Source of the DNA: Paraburkholderia phosphatilytica
Lineage (GTDB): Bacteria > Pseudomonadota > Gammaproteobacteria > Burkholderiales > Burkholderiaceae
Length of the DNA: 64,000 nt
Assembly (NCBI RefSeq): GCF_003443895.1
Contig: NZ_QQOA01000021.1
Coordinates: forward strand, 62,001 to 126,000
Reading direction: 5' to 3'
Part shown: positions 44,104 to 55,076 of the stretch, piece after piece
How the letters are laid out: each line of letters opens with the position of its first letter
Position numbering within the stretch: the first letter of the stretch is position 1
Notes under the pieces: generated by a model
What the model saw: only the letters and a program-made list of their open reading frames with translations
What the model was told of the DNA's origin: nothing
Databases searched by the model: none
Made by a program: the position numbers and the translations under genes

Positions 44104-45672
44104 ATGCCGCCGCCCTGTCCTTCCCGACCGGCGCGGCCGCCGCGCCGTTCTTCCGGTGAACCGTTGAATCACGCTCCTGGCTCCGCTGCCGCATCTGCTG
44201 CTTCTGTTGTATTGCCCATCGCGCCTGCTCGCTCTGCTGACGCGCGCGTATCGGTATGCCCGGGGCTCGCGCGGATCGTCGCCGCGCGCGACGGCGGGCT
44301 GTGCCGGATCCGGTTGCCGGGCGGCGTGCTGCGTATCGACGAAGTGCTGACGATTGCCGACGTGGCGGAGCGCCACGCATCCGGCACGATCGAGCTCACG
44401 AATCGCGCGAATCTCCAGTTGCGCGGCGTGCGGGCCGGCGATGAGCATGCATTGACCGAGGCGCTCGTCGCGAGTGAGCTCGGACCGTCGGCAGAAACGC
44501 CCACCCATGCCGCCGCCGACGACACCCGCAATCTGATGCTGAGCCCGCTCGCGGGACGCGACCCGCATGCGCTTTTCGATACGCGAGAACTGGCCGCGCA
44601 ACTGCTGACGCTGCTGCAGACGGATGCGCATTGCGCGGCGCTTTCGCCGAAGTTCGCGCTGCTGCTCGACGGCGGCGAACGGCTCGCGATGACGATGCAT
44701 CCGCACGATATCTGGCTCGCGGCGATGTCCGACGCTACTGACGACAGCGCAGCATCGTCCGGCTGGTTCGCATGGGGCCTTGCAGGTTGTCCTGCGATCT
44801 ATCCGGGCTGCGACGCACGTGTTGAAGCGCCGAATGCAATCGGCGTGGTGCCATCTCGGCAGGTGCCCGAACTCGTTCGCGCGCTGATCGCGGCCTTCAC
44901 GGCGCTCGCGTTGCCCGACGAGCCGCGGATGCGCGACCTGCTGGCGCGCGTGCCGCTCGATACGATGCTCGACGCCGTGCAGATGCGATTGCCGTTCGCG
45001 CTCGAACGCGATGCGCGAATCGCGACGTGGCGCCGCGCGCCTGCCGACCCATCGCTGCGCTTCGGTGTGCACGCGCAGCGCGACGGCCGCGTCTATGCCG
45101 GCGGCGAGCCGCCGCTCGGCCGCGTCAATGCGCGGACGCTTCGCGCGCTCACGTTGCTGGCCAGCGAAGCCGGCGTCGACGCGCTGCATCTGACGCCGTG
45201 GCAAGGCATTCTGCTGCCCGATCTCGCGCCTCACGACGCGCCCGCCGTGCTGCAACGGATGACTGCGGCCGGCCTGATCTGCGACGCGCGTGAACCGCTT
45301 GCCCACGTGATCGCGTGCGCGGGCTCGACCGGCTGCGCGAAAAGCCTCGCCGATACCAAAGCCGATGCGCGCCGTCTCGCGGCGTCGCTGCATGAGCCGC
45401 GCGACGTGCATCTGAGCGGTTGCCTGCGCTCATGCGCGTCGGCGTTTTCGCACGAATGGACGCTGCTCGCCGTCGCGCCCGACCGCTACGACCTCTACCG
45501 GCGCGACGCTGCCGGGTCACCGGCATTCGCCCCGGCCGCGGTATCCGCAATACCTGCGCCACATTCGGCCGATGCAAGACCACCCGCCGCGCGCTTCGGC
45601 ACACGCGTCGCGACCGCCCTCACCCTCGAACAGGCGGCCGCGCAGATCGACGCGGCCGCCCGGAGCCTTTGA
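44104..45672 (+). CDS. cobG: Precorrin-3B synthase
   Basis: Oxygen-dependent enzyme of the aerobic cobalamin pathway, about 522 residues, built like a sulfite reductase hemoprotein. The Fe-S cysteines lie in CAGSTGCAKS and LSGCLRSCASAFSHE (about 403-450). GTIELTNRANLQLRG (about 96-110) is the usual ferredoxin-like repeat. The start is uncertain: ATG 44104 just after the riboswitch, or TTG 44164, which leaves out a proline-rich segment. First gene after the riboswitch, 3 bp before cobH. Confidence 0.9.
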   Translation: MPPPCPSRPARPPRRSSGEPLNHAPGSAAASAASVVLPIAPARSADARVSVCPGLARIVAARDGGLCRIRLPGGVLRIDEVLTIADVAERHASGTIELTNRANLQLRGVRAGDEHALTEALVASELGPSAETPTHAAADDTRNLMLSPLAGRDPHALFDTRELAAQLLTLLQTDAHCAALSPKFALLLDGGERLAMTMHPHDIWLAAMSDATDDSAASSGWFAWGLAGCPAIYPGCDARVEAPNAIGVVPSRQVPELVRALIAAFTALALPDEPRMRDLLARVPLDTMLDAVQMRLPFALERDARIATWRRAPADPSLRFGVHAQRDGRVYAGGEPPLGRVNARTLRALTLLASEAGVDALHLTPWQGILLPDLAPHDAPAVLQRMTAAGLICDAREPLAHVIACAGSTGCAKSLADTKADARRLAASLHEPRDVHLSGCLRSCASAFSHEWTLLAVAPDRYDLYRRDAAGSPAFAPAAVSAIPAPHSADARPPAARFGTRVATALTLEQAAAQIDAAARSL

Positions 45673-45675
45673 CCG

Positions 45676-46302
45676 ATGCAGCACTACCTTCGCGACGGCC
45701 GCGAGATCTACCGACAGTCGTTCGCGACGATCCGCGCGGAAGCCGACCTCTCGCGCATCCCCGCCGATCTCGACAAGCTCGCCGTGCGCGTGATCCACGC
45801 GTGCGGAATGGTCGACATCGTCGACGACCTGCACTTCTCTGCTGGTGCCGGAACCGCGGGACGCACCGCGCTGGCGAGCGGCGCGCCGATCCTGTGCGAC
45901 GCGAAGATGGTGGCCGAGGGCATCACCCGCTCGCGGCTGCCCGCGCGCAACGACGTGATCTGCACGCTCGGCGACCCGCGCGTGCCTGATCTCGCGGCGC
46001 AGCTGAACAACACGCGTTCGGCGGCCGCGCTGGAACTGTGGCGGCCGCATCTCGCGGGCAGCGTCGTCGTGATCGGCAATGCGCCGACCGCGCTGTTCCA
46101 TCTGCTCGACCTGCTCGCCGCCGGCGCGCCGAAGCCGGCGCTGGTGCTCGGCTTTCCGGTCGGCTTCGTCGGCGCGGCGGAGTCGAAGGACGCGCTCGCC
46201 GACAGCGGCTGGGGCGTGCCCTGGGTGATCGTGCGCGGCCGGCGCGGCGGCAGCGCGATGGCCGCGGCCGCCGTGAACGCGCTCGCGACGGAGGAAGAAT
46301 GA
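45676..46302 (+). CDS. cobH: Precorrin-8X methylmutase
   Basis: A 208-residue methylmutase moving the C11 methyl to C12 to form hydrogenobyrinate. IYRQSFATIRAEADLSRIP (about 8-26) and VIHACGMVDI with its catalytic histidine (residue about 43) are CobH/CbiC hallmarks, as is ILCDAKMVAEGI near 74. ATGA overlap with cobI downstream. Confidence 0.95.
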   Translation: MQHYLRDGREIYRQSFATIRAEADLSRIPADLDKLAVRVIHACGMVDIVDDLHFSAGAGTAGRTALASGAPILCDAKMVAEGITRSRLPARNDVICTLGDPRVPDLAAQLNNTRSAAALELWRPHLAGSVVVIGNAPTALFHLLDLLAAGAPKPALVLGFPVGFVGAAESKDALADSGWGVPWVIVRGRRGGSAMAAAAVNALATEEE

Positions 46303-47069
46303 CGATCGCCCACGCCTCATTTTCATCCGCTTCCGGCGGTTCGGCGCGCGGGCGTCTGTTCGGCATCGGCGTCGGCCCCGGCGACCCCGAACTCGTGACG
46401 CTGAAAGCCTTGCGCCTGTTGCGCGCGGCGCCGGTGGTCGCGTACTTCGTCGCGAAGGGCAAGCGCGGCAACGCGTTCGGCATCATCGAGGACCAGTTGC
46501 ACGACGCGCAGACGCGGCTGCCGCTCGTCTACCCGGTGACGACCGAAGCGCTGGAGCCGCCGTTGTCGTACGAAGCGGTGATCGCGGATTTCTACGACAC
46601 CGCGAGCGAAGTGATCGCCGCGCATCTCGATGCAGGCCGCGACGTCGCGGTGATCTGCGAAGGCGATCCGTTTTTCTACGGCTCGTACATGTATCTGCAT
46701 GATCGTCTGGCCGAGCGCTTCGACGCGGAAGTGGTGCCCGGCGTCTGCTCGATACTCGGCGGCACCGCGGTGCTCGGCGTACCGCTCGTGTACCGCAACC
46801 AGACGCTGTCGGTGCTGTCCGGCGTGCTGCCCGAGGACGAACTGAAGCGCCGCCTCGCCGATGCCGATGCGGCGGTCGTGATGAAGCTCGGCCGCAACTT
46901 CGACAAGGTGCGGCGCGTACTCGGCGAGCTCGGACTCGCGGATCGCGCGCTGTACGTGGAGCGCGCGACGATGGCGAACCAGCGCATCGTGCCGCTCGAC
47001 GACGTCGATCCGATGGCGTCGCCGTATTTCTCGCTGCTCGTCGTGCCGGGGACGCCATGGCGCGGATGA
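46299..47069 (+). CDS. cobI: Precorrin-2 C20-methyltransferase
   Basis: A 256-residue tetrapyrrole methylase. GRLFGIGVGPGDPELVTLKALRLL (about 16-39), CEGDPFFYGSYMYLHDRL (about 115-132) and PGVCSILGG (about 147-155) are characteristic of CobI/CbiL. It methylates C20 of precorrin-2. Start overlaps the cobH stop by four bases and its end overlaps the next gene by 13 bp. Confidence 0.95.
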   Translation: MTIAHASFSSASGGSARGRLFGIGVGPGDPELVTLKALRLLRAAPVVAYFVAKGKRGNAFGIIEDQLHDAQTRLPLVYPVTTEALEPPLSYEAVIADFYDTASEVIAAHLDAGRDVAVICEGDPFFYGSYMYLHDRLAERFDAEVVPGVCSILGGTAVLGVPLVYRNQTLSVLSGVLPEDELKRRLADADAAVVMKLGRNFDKVRRVLGELGLADRALYVERATMANQRIVPLDDVDPMASPYFSLLVVPGTPWRG

Positions 47070-48925
47070 GCGACGCGGTTTCCACAAACGGGCGCGCGGA
47101 TGGCAGACCGCCTGCGATCGTCGTGCTCGGCGCCGGTGCGCTGGTCACCGCGCGCCGCGTGCGGGCGCTGTATGCAGGCGCGCAGGTGCACGGCTTGCAA
47201 GGCCGCATCGACGTGAGTCCGGGTGCGGCCGACGTCAGCTTCAGCGAACTCGGCGAACATCTGCGCGCGCTCTATGCGAGCGGCACGCCGGTCGTCGCGC
47301 TGTGCGCGGCCGGCATCGTGATCCGCTGCGTGGCGCCGCTGCTCGCGAACAAGGGCGCGGAGCCGCCGGTGCTCGCGCTTGCGGAAGACGGCAGCGCCGT
47401 CGTGCCGCTGCTGGGCGGCCTCGCGGGCGTCAACGCGATGGCGCGCGAGATCGCGGCGGCGCTCGGCATTGCGCCGGCCATCACGACGAGCGGCGAACTG
47501 CGCTTCGGCACCTGTCTGCTGAATCCGCCCGAAGGCTATGTGCTCGCAAGTCTCGAGCACGGCAAGCGCTTCGTGTCCGACCTGCTCGCGGGGCAGACGA
47601 CCCGCATCGATGGCGACGCGCCGTGGCTCGACGCCGCGCAACTGCCGCGCGCTGCGGATGCGCGACTGTCGATCGGCGTTTCGGCGCGTGAGTGGGATGG
47701 CAATCGGGACGAGCTCAGGATTTATCCGCGTAGCGTGGTGGTTGCCGTTTCGGTGGCTGAAAGCGATAGCGCCGATTCGTTGGCGCAGCGGGTGCGTGAC
47801 GCGCTGGCTGCGCGCGGATTGTCAGAGCGCGCGCTCGCGGCTCTGCTCGCGGCGGAAGATGCGATGGATTCGGTCGCGCTGGCCGATGCGGCGCGGCTGC
47901 TGGAAGTGCCGCTGCGGTTTGTGTCGGCAGCTGCGGCTGAGGGTTCGACGGCTGCGTTGCTGGGATCCGTGGCTATGTCGGCGGAGGTGGCTGAGGTGGC
48001 TGACGTGGGCGCTTCGTCTCCAGCCATCGCGTCGCCTCGATCGCTACTGGCCAACGCAGTCCCCGCAGGCGTCGCTCACGAAATCGTCCACGACGAACCC
48101 GCTCTTGCGATCGCACTCGGCGCTGCGCCGATCGATCCGCTTCAGCTCGGCCGCGCGCGCGGCTCGCTGACCGTGATCGGCCTTGGTCCCGGCGCCGCCG
48201 AACTGCTGACGCCGGCCGCGCGTGCCGCGCTCGACGACGCGACGGACATCCTCGGCTATGCGACCTACGTCGCGATGGCGGGCCCGTTGCGCGCGGGCCA
48301 GCAGGTGCACGCGTCGGACAACCGCGAGGAATTGCAGCGCGCGCGGCACGCGTTCGAGCTTGCCGCGGCCGGCCGGCGCGCGGTGGTCGTGTCGTCTGGT
48401 GATCCAGGCGTGTTCGCGATGGCCGCGGCGGTGCTCGAAGCGCTCGATACCCGCAGCGATCCGCGCTGGGAGAAAGTCGAGCTGCACATCGTGCCGGGCG
48501 TGTCGGCGGCGATGGCGACGGCGGCCGTCGCGGGCGCGCCGCTCGGCCACGACTTCTGCATGCTGTCGCTGTCGGACAACCTGAAACCGTGGGACGTGAT
48601 CGAGCGGCGGCTGCGCGCCGCGGCGGAGGCGGATCTGGTGATGGCGTTCTACAACCCGGTTTCGAAGGCGCGGCCGTGGCAGCTCGATCAGGCGCTCGAC
48701 ATCGTGCGGTCGATTCGTTCGGCGGACACCTGCGTGGTGCTGGGGCGCAACGTCGGGCGCCCAGGCGCGACGCTCAGGAACACGACGCTCGGCGCGCTGC
48801 GTTCGAGCGACGTCGATATGCGGACGATGGTGATCGTCGGTTCGTCGACGACGCGGGTGGTGCCGCGCGCCGGCAAACGCGACGGCGACGCGGATTGGGT
48901 TTATACGCCGAGGTGGTATCGGTGA
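47057..48925 (+). CDS. cobJ: CbiG-CobJ fusion: cobalt-precorrin 5A hydrolase-like plus precorrin-3B C17-methyltransferase
   Basis: A 622-residue bifunctional protein. Residues about 20-330 are CbiG (VALCAAGIVIRCVAPLLANKG near 78-98, VPLLGGLAGVNAMARE near 116-131, RGLSERALAALLAAEDAMDS near 255-275). A variable valine/alanine-rich linker follows at about 300-365. Residues about 372-615 are the CobJ methylase (LTVIGLGPGAAELLTPAAR; VVSSGDPGVFAMAA; FYNPVSKARPWQ). CbiG belongs to the anaerobic ring-contraction step, CobJ to the aerobic one. Last gene of the riboswitch operon. Confidence 0.93.
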   Translation: MARMSDAVSTNGRADGRPPAIVVLGAGALVTARRVRALYAGAQVHGLQGRIDVSPGAADVSFSELGEHLRALYASGTPVVALCAAGIVIRCVAPLLANKGAEPPVLALAEDGSAVVPLLGGLAGVNAMAREIAAALGIAPAITTSGELRFGTCLLNPPEGYVLASLEHGKRFVSDLLAGQTTRIDGDAPWLDAAQLPRAADARLSIGVSAREWDGNRDELRIYPRSVVVAVSVAESDSADSLAQRVRDALAARGLSERALAALLAAEDAMDSVALADAARLLEVPLRFVSAAAAEGSTAALLGSVAMSAEVAEVADVGASSPAIASPRSLLANAVPAGVAHEIVHDEPALAIALGAAPIDPLQLGRARGSLTVIGLGPGAAELLTPAARAALDDATDILGYATYVAMAGPLRAGQQVHASDNREELQRARHAFELAAAGRRAVVVSSGDPGVFAMAAAVLEALDTRSDPRWEKVELHIVPGVSAAMATAAVAGAPLGHDFCMLSLSDNLKPWDVIERRLRAAAEADLVMAFYNPVSKARPWQLDQALDIVRSIRSADTCVVLGRNVGRPGATLRNTTLGALRSSDVDMRTMVIVGSSTTRVVPRAGKRDGDADWVYTPRWYR

Positions 48926-49015
48926 GTTGTGAGGCGGCGCTGCCTGGATGGCCGGGCGGTGCTCGCGTCGACTACGAGATTACGTAGTTCAGCTTCCGAG
49001 CCGCGACGGCCCCGG

Positions 49016-50875
49016 TTAGAAGGTTTCCCACTCGTCAGATGATGCGGCGGCAGCGGTCGTACGCTCGATGCGCGGCGCTGGAACTGGCTTTACTGTCGGC
49101 TTCGATGCTAGCGTCGATGCCGGCTTCACTTCCGGTTTAGATGCCGCCTTCGTCTTTGCCGGCGCCGTTACCGTCGTTGCTGCGGGCGTACGCGCGCGCT
49201 TCGAAGCAACCGCTACGTTCGCCTTGTCCTTGACGACAGCCGCCCGCGGCGCCATCGCGGCACGCGGAGCGACGACCGTCGTGCTGCGCGTGACCGGCGC
49301 AACCGGCGCGCCCTGCACGTCGTCATGCCCCGTGCGGAACGCCGAAATGGCCTGAGCGAGCTGGCTGCCCTGCTCCTCGAGCGCCTTCGACGCGGCCGCC
49401 GCCTGCTCGACGAGCGCCGCGTTCTGCTGCGTGACTTCGTCCATCTGCGTAACGGCGGTGCCGATCTGCTCGATACCGCGGCTCTGTTCCGACGAGGCCG
49501 CCGCGATTTCGCCGACGATATCCGTCACGCGCGCCACCGCCTGCGTCACCTCGACCATCGTGCGGCCCGCTTCGTCGGCGAGCTGCGAGCCGTCCTGCAC
49601 CTTCTGCACGGACGCCGCGATCAGTTCCTTGATCTCCTTCGCCGCCGTCGACGAGCGCTGCGCCAGATTGCGCACTTCGGTCGCGACGACCGCGAAGCCG
49701 CGGCCCTCCTCGCCCGCGCGCGCCGCTTCCACCGCCGCGTTCAGCGCGAGGATGTTGGTCTGGAACGCGATGCCCTCGATGATGCCCGTGATGTCCGCGA
49801 TTCGCGACGAGCTGTCGCTGATCTCGCCGATCGTGCCGACCACGCGGCCCACCACCTCGCTGCCGCGCCGCGCGATGTCCGATGCGTTCACCGACAGCGC
49901 GCTCGCCTGCTGCGCGTTCTCGGCGTTCTGCCGGACCGTCGAGGTCAGCTCGTCCATGCTCGCAGCAGTCTCCTGCAGCGATGCAGCCTGCTGCTCCGTG
50001 CGCGCCGACAGATCGGCGTTGCCCGTGGCGATTTCCCGCGCGCCCGTCGCGATACCGTCTGCGACGCCGCGCACCTTGCCGACCAGATCGACGAGACTGC
50101 CCTGCATGCGCGCCATCGAAGCGAGCACGCTGCCTTCCGACGCCCGCGCGACGCTCGGCGTGTGTGCGAGATCGCCCGCGGCGATACGCGCCGTCGCCGC
50201 CGACAGCACCGCCGGATCGGCGCCGAGCGCGCGCAGGATGCTGCGCGACGTCGCAACCGTCAGCAGCGTGACGACTGCGCCGAGCAGCAGCAACGCGCCG
50301 AGCGAACGCGCGAGCATGCTGTGGAAGTCCGCGCTGATGTCGTCCTGATACGCGCCCGCGATCATGTCCCAGCCCCACGGCGCGTAGCGCTGAACGTAGC
50401 CGAGCTTCGCGCTCGGCGCGGTTTCGTTCGGTTTCGGCCACCAGTATTCGAGGTAGCCGCTGCCTGCCGGCGACGAGCCGGCCGCCGCGATCCCCTTGTA
50501 AAGCTCGAAGCCCTTCGCGTCCTTCCAGGCCGACATGTCCTTGCCGTCCAGCGTCGGAATGGTCGGGTGCATCACCATCACCGAATTCGCATCGACGATC
50601 GTCACGTAGCCGTTGCCGCCGTAGCGCAGATCGCCGATCCGCGCGATTGCCTCGCGGCGCGCCGCCTGCGCGTCGATCTTGCCGGCCTGCACTTCGCGAT
50701 CGAGCCCTTGTGCAATTGAAATCGACATCTGCACCAGGTTGCGCAGGTCCGCGCGGCGTTCCTGAAGCTGGAGATCGCGCGCCTGCAGCGCATTCCAGAC
50801 GGTGAGCGAAAGCAGTCCCAGCCAGGCCAGCGCGAGGGGCAGCCAGAGCTTTTGGCGAAGCGTCAGATTTTGCAT
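49016..50875 (-). CDS. Methyl-accepting chemotaxis protein with C-terminal WETF tail
   Basis: A 619-residue transmembrane chemoreceptor. A first membrane helix (about 10-30), a periplasmic single-Cache-type sensor (GNGYVTIVDANSVMVMHPTIP near 87-107), a second helix (about 192-212), HAMP, and the signalling hairpin tip (IEGIAFQTNILALNAAVEAARAGE, about 370-395). An Ala/Thr/Lys-rich linker leads to the final five residues EWETF, the form of the CheR/CheB-docking pentapeptide. It is divergent from the sugar ABC operon. Ligand unknown. Confidence 0.94.
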   Translation of the reverse strand: MQNLTLRQKLWLPLALAWLGLLSLTVWNALQARDLQLQERRADLRNLVQMSISIAQGLDREVQAGKIDAQAARREAIARIGDLRYGGNGYVTIVDANSVMVMHPTIPTLDGKDMSAWKDAKGFELYKGIAAAGSSPAGSGYLEYWWPKPNETAPSAKLGYVQRYAPWGWDMIAGAYQDDISADFHSMLARSLGALLLLGAVVTLLTVATSRSILRALGADPAVLSAATARIAAGDLAHTPSVARASEGSVLASMARMQGSLVDLVGKVRGVADGIATGAREIATGNADLSARTEQQAASLQETAASMDELTSTVRQNAENAQQASALSVNASDIARRGSEVVGRVVGTIGEISDSSSRIADITGIIEGIAFQTNILALNAAVEAARAGEEGRGFAVVATEVRNLAQRSSTAAKEIKELIAASVQKVQDGSQLADEAGRTMVEVTQAVARVTDIVGEIAAASSEQSRGIEQIGTAVTQMDEVTQQNAALVEQAAAASKALEEQGSQLAQAISAFRTGHDDVQGAPVAPVTRSTTVVAPRAAMAPRAAVVKDKANVAVASKRARTPAATTVTAPAKTKAASKPEVKPASTLASKPTVKPVPAPRIERTTAAAASSDEWETF

Positions 50876-51338
50876 GGCAATGTGAGTAAATGAAGCGGCC
50901 GCAGCGAATGACTCGTACGCGCCTCATCGTGCTAACGGCAGGACTCCGGAAAACGTTAGCGAGCTTTTGTGGGCAAGGCCGTCAAGGTTTTCTTGACGGA
51001 GCCTGCAGCGATCGACAAGCCTCATCCGGGCGCCGGTTTTGAGGTATTTTTGCTGCATTGCACACCTGTTTTGCCGCGCGCGACATCTCATCGTGGCGAC
51101 ACGAGCGAGGCCGCTTTTGCGTTCGCGTACTAAGGGAATGCCTAATCTTGAGCCTCCGCCATTCCGGGACGTAGAATCGTTGCACATCGGTTTGCGGGGC
51201 TCTGGAGATGCGTCTGGCTTCTCGTTGCGCTTTCAACCGCGGTCTGCACCACGACACCCGGCGCGCGCCGGCCCCCATTCACGCAGCTTCTTCCGACGAA
51301 GCCCGCGGCGGTCGGCGGCCGGTCGTCAAGCCTGCGCC
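50876..51338. promoter_or_regulatory. Divergent promoter region, chemoreceptor and sugar ABC operon
   Basis: 463 bp with no credible gene. Two inverted repeats stand next to each other: GCTAACG (50931-50937) / CGTTAGC (50954-50960), and CGTCAAG (50980-50986) / CTTGACG (50992-50998). They lie 56-123 bp upstream of the chemoreceptor and could be operators or leader hairpins. No recognisable sigma-28 promoter was seen. Confidence 0.4.
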
Positions 51339-52850
<1,512 letters not shown>

Positions 52851-52869
52851 GCCGCGAGGGGATCTATCT

Positions 52870-53895
52870 ATGACACAGCCAACGGACTCGTCGACACTCG
52901 CGGGCGACGGACGCGCGTCGGGCCTGCGCGCCCGCCTGTTCGCACCGACCGCGTTGCAGAAGATGCTCGCGTTCGCGAGCCTGCTCGTGCTGCTGGTGTT
53001 TTTCAGCTTCGCGTCGCCGGCGTTCATGCAGATCGACAACATCCTCGGCATCCTGCAGGCGACCGCCGTGAACGGCGTGCTCGCCATCGCCAGCACCTTC
53101 GTGATCGTCACAGGCGGCATCGACCTTTCCGTCGGCACGCTGATGACCTTCACCGCCGTGATCTGCGGCGTGTTCCTGAGCTTCTGGCACATGCCGATGT
53201 GGATCGGCGTGCTGGCCGCGATCGGCACGGGCGCAGTGTGCGGCACGGTGTCCGGCACGCTCACCGCGAAAATGCGGATTCCGCCCTTCATCGCGACGCT
53301 CGGCATGATGCTGTTGCTCAAAGGGCTGTCGCTCGTCGTATCGTCGGACAAGCCGATCTATTTCACCGACACCGAGAACTTCTACATGATCTCGCAGGAC
53401 TCGCTGATCGGCCGCATCGTGCCGAGCCTGCCGATTCCGAACGCGGTGCTGATCCTCTTCGTGCTCGCGATCGTGAGTTCGATCACGCTGAACCGCACCG
53501 CGCTCGGTCGCTATACGTTCGCGCTCGGCAGCAACGAGGAAGCCGTGCGTTTGTCGGGCGTGAACGTGGACCGTTGGAAGATCGCCATTTATGGGCTTGG
53601 CGGCGCGATCTGCGGAATCGCCGGCCTCCTGATCGCGTCACGCCTGAACTCGGCGCAACCCGCGCTCGGCCAGGGCTACGAACTCGAAGCGATTGCCGCT
53701 GTGGTGATTGGCGGCACGTCGCTTTCCGGCGGGTCGGGCACGATCCTCGGCACCATCATCGGCGCGTTCATCATGAGCGTGCTGACCAACGGCTTGCGCA
53801 TCATGTCCGTCGCGCAGGAATGGCAGATCGTGGTGACGGGCCTCATCATCATTCTCGCGGTCTACGCCGACATCCTGCGACGCAGGAAGAGCTGA
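52870..53895 (+). CDS. Sugar ABC transporter permease (RbsC-type)
   Basis: A 341-residue inner-membrane permease of the ribose type with 8-10 helices. TFVIVTGGIDLSVGTLMTF (about 77-95), GRYTFALGSNEEAVRLSGVN (about 215-234) and AVVIGGTSLSGGSGTILGT (about 276-294) are the conserved segments. It is 19 bp after the ATPase gene. Pairs with the binding protein at 54004. Confidence 0.94.
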   Translation: MTQPTDSSTLAGDGRASGLRARLFAPTALQKMLAFASLLVLLVFFSFASPAFMQIDNILGILQATAVNGVLAIASTFVIVTGGIDLSVGTLMTFTAVICGVFLSFWHMPMWIGVLAAIGTGAVCGTVSGTLTAKMRIPPFIATLGMMLLLKGLSLVVSSDKPIYFTDTENFYMISQDSLIGRIVPSLPIPNAVLILFVLAIVSSITLNRTALGRYTFALGSNEEAVRLSGVNVDRWKIAIYGLGGAICGIAGLLIASRLNSAQPALGQGYELEAIAAVVIGGTSLSGGSGTILGTIIGAFIMSVLTNGLRIMSVAQEWQIVVTGLIIILAVYADILRRRKS

Positions 53896-54003
53896 TTTCA
53901 CAGGATGCCTTATCGATTTTCCAACCATAACGACATCAGGAATGGGAGCGCCCGAGGCTCCCCCAGCGGCTGAACTTGAAAGCCAAACCCAGGAGGAGAA
54001 ACC

Positions 54004-54957
54004 ATGTTGAAAAGAAAACTGATCGGTGCCGCCATCGGAGTGACTTTCGGCGTCGGCACGCTCGTCGGTGCAACCAGCCTCGCGTTTGCGGATCAGCCGT
54101 ACATTCCGCTCATTTCGAAGGGCTTCCAGCACCAGTTCTGGCAGGCCGTGAAGTCCGGCGCGGAACAGGCGGCAAAAGAACAGAACGTGAGGATCACGTT
54201 CGAAGGCCCGGAAACCGAAGCGATGGTCGACAAGCAGATCGACATGCTCTCGGCCGCGCTGGCCAAGAAACCACAGGCGCTCGGTATTGCCGCACTGGAT
54301 AGCAAAGCGGCCATTCCGCTCCTGAGGCGCGCGCAGAAAGAAAAGATTCCGGTGATCGCGTTCGACTCCGGCGTGGACAGCGACATTCCGCTCACCACCT
54401 GCGCGACCGACAACCTCGCCGCCGCCGCCCTCGCCGCCGACAAGATGGCCGAGGCGGTCGGCGATTCCGGCGAAGTCGGCCTGATCGTGCACGACCAGAC
54501 GAGCCGCACCGGCGTCGACCGGCGCGACGGCTTCCTGAACGAAATGAAGTCGAAGCATCCGAACATCAAAATCGTTTCCGTGCAATACGGCGGCGGCGAT
54601 CACCTGAAATCCGCCGAGATCGCGAAAGCGATGATCCAGGCGAACCCCAATCTCAAGGGTATTTTCGGGTCCAATGAAGGTTCGGCGGAAGGCGCCGCGA
54701 TCGGCGTGAAGGAATCCGGCAAGAAGCTCGTGCTGATCGGCTACGACTCGGGTAAGGAACAGAAGGACGACATCGTGTCCGGCCTGATGGCGGGCGCGAT
54801 TACGCAGAACCCGGTGGGCATCGGCAAGTGCGTGGTCGACTCCGCGGTGAAAGCGCTAAAGGGCGAAAAGCTGCCGAAGAAGGTCGACACCGGCTTCTAC
54901 TGGTACGACAAGACCAACATGACCGATCCCAAGATCGCGGCAGTGCTTTACGATTGA
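54004..54957 (+). CDS. Sugar ABC transporter substrate-binding protein (RbsB-like)
   Basis: A 317-residue periplasmic binding protein with a Sec signal (MLKRKLIGAAIGVTFGVGTL..., cleaved after SLAFA, residue about 29). The mature protein is a type I (RbsB) fold: IPLISKGFQHQFWQAVKSGAEQAA (about 33-56), GIAALDSKAAIPLLRRA (about 95-111), IPVIAFDSGVDSD (about 116-128). AGGAGGAG precedes the ATG. The downstream L-fuconate dehydratase suggests L-fucose, L-galactose or D-arabinose as ligand. Confidence 0.92.
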   Translation: MLKRKLIGAAIGVTFGVGTLVGATSLAFADQPYIPLISKGFQHQFWQAVKSGAEQAAKEQNVRITFEGPETEAMVDKQIDMLSAALAKKPQALGIAALDSKAAIPLLRRAQKEKIPVIAFDSGVDSDIPLTTCATDNLAAAALAADKMAEAVGDSGEVGLIVHDQTSRTGVDRRDGFLNEMKSKHPNIKIVSVQYGGGDHLKSAEIAKAMIQANPNLKGIFGSNEGSAEGAAIGVKESGKKLVLIGYDSGKEQKDDIVSGLMAGAITQNPVGIGKCVVDSAVKALKGEKLPKKVDTGFYWYDKTNMTDPKIAAVLYD

Positions 54958-54987
54958 ATGGATGCTTATGTTTGATGCGTGACCGGG

Positions 54988-55011
54988 GAGGAAGCGCTGT
55001 TGCGCTTCCTC
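54988..55011 (+). terminator. Hairpin after the binding-protein gene
   Basis: GAGGAAGCGC-TGTT-GCGCTTCCTC: a perfect 10-bp stem with a 4-base loop, followed by a pyrimidine run TTCGCTTCTTT. It begins 31 bp after the binding-protein stop and likely trims or terminates the transporter transcript, lowering expression of the dehydratase. Confidence 0.72.
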
Positions 55012-55076
55012 TTCGCTTCTTTGCGACTGGCTTTAGCGGGTGAAAGTCGAACACTGCTGCCGAGGAGGCTGTCCAG

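Noticed and set aside
50876..51338. Small protein gene between the chemoreceptor and the sugar ATPase
   Set aside because: The only open frames are arginine-rich extensions without ribosome site or homology.
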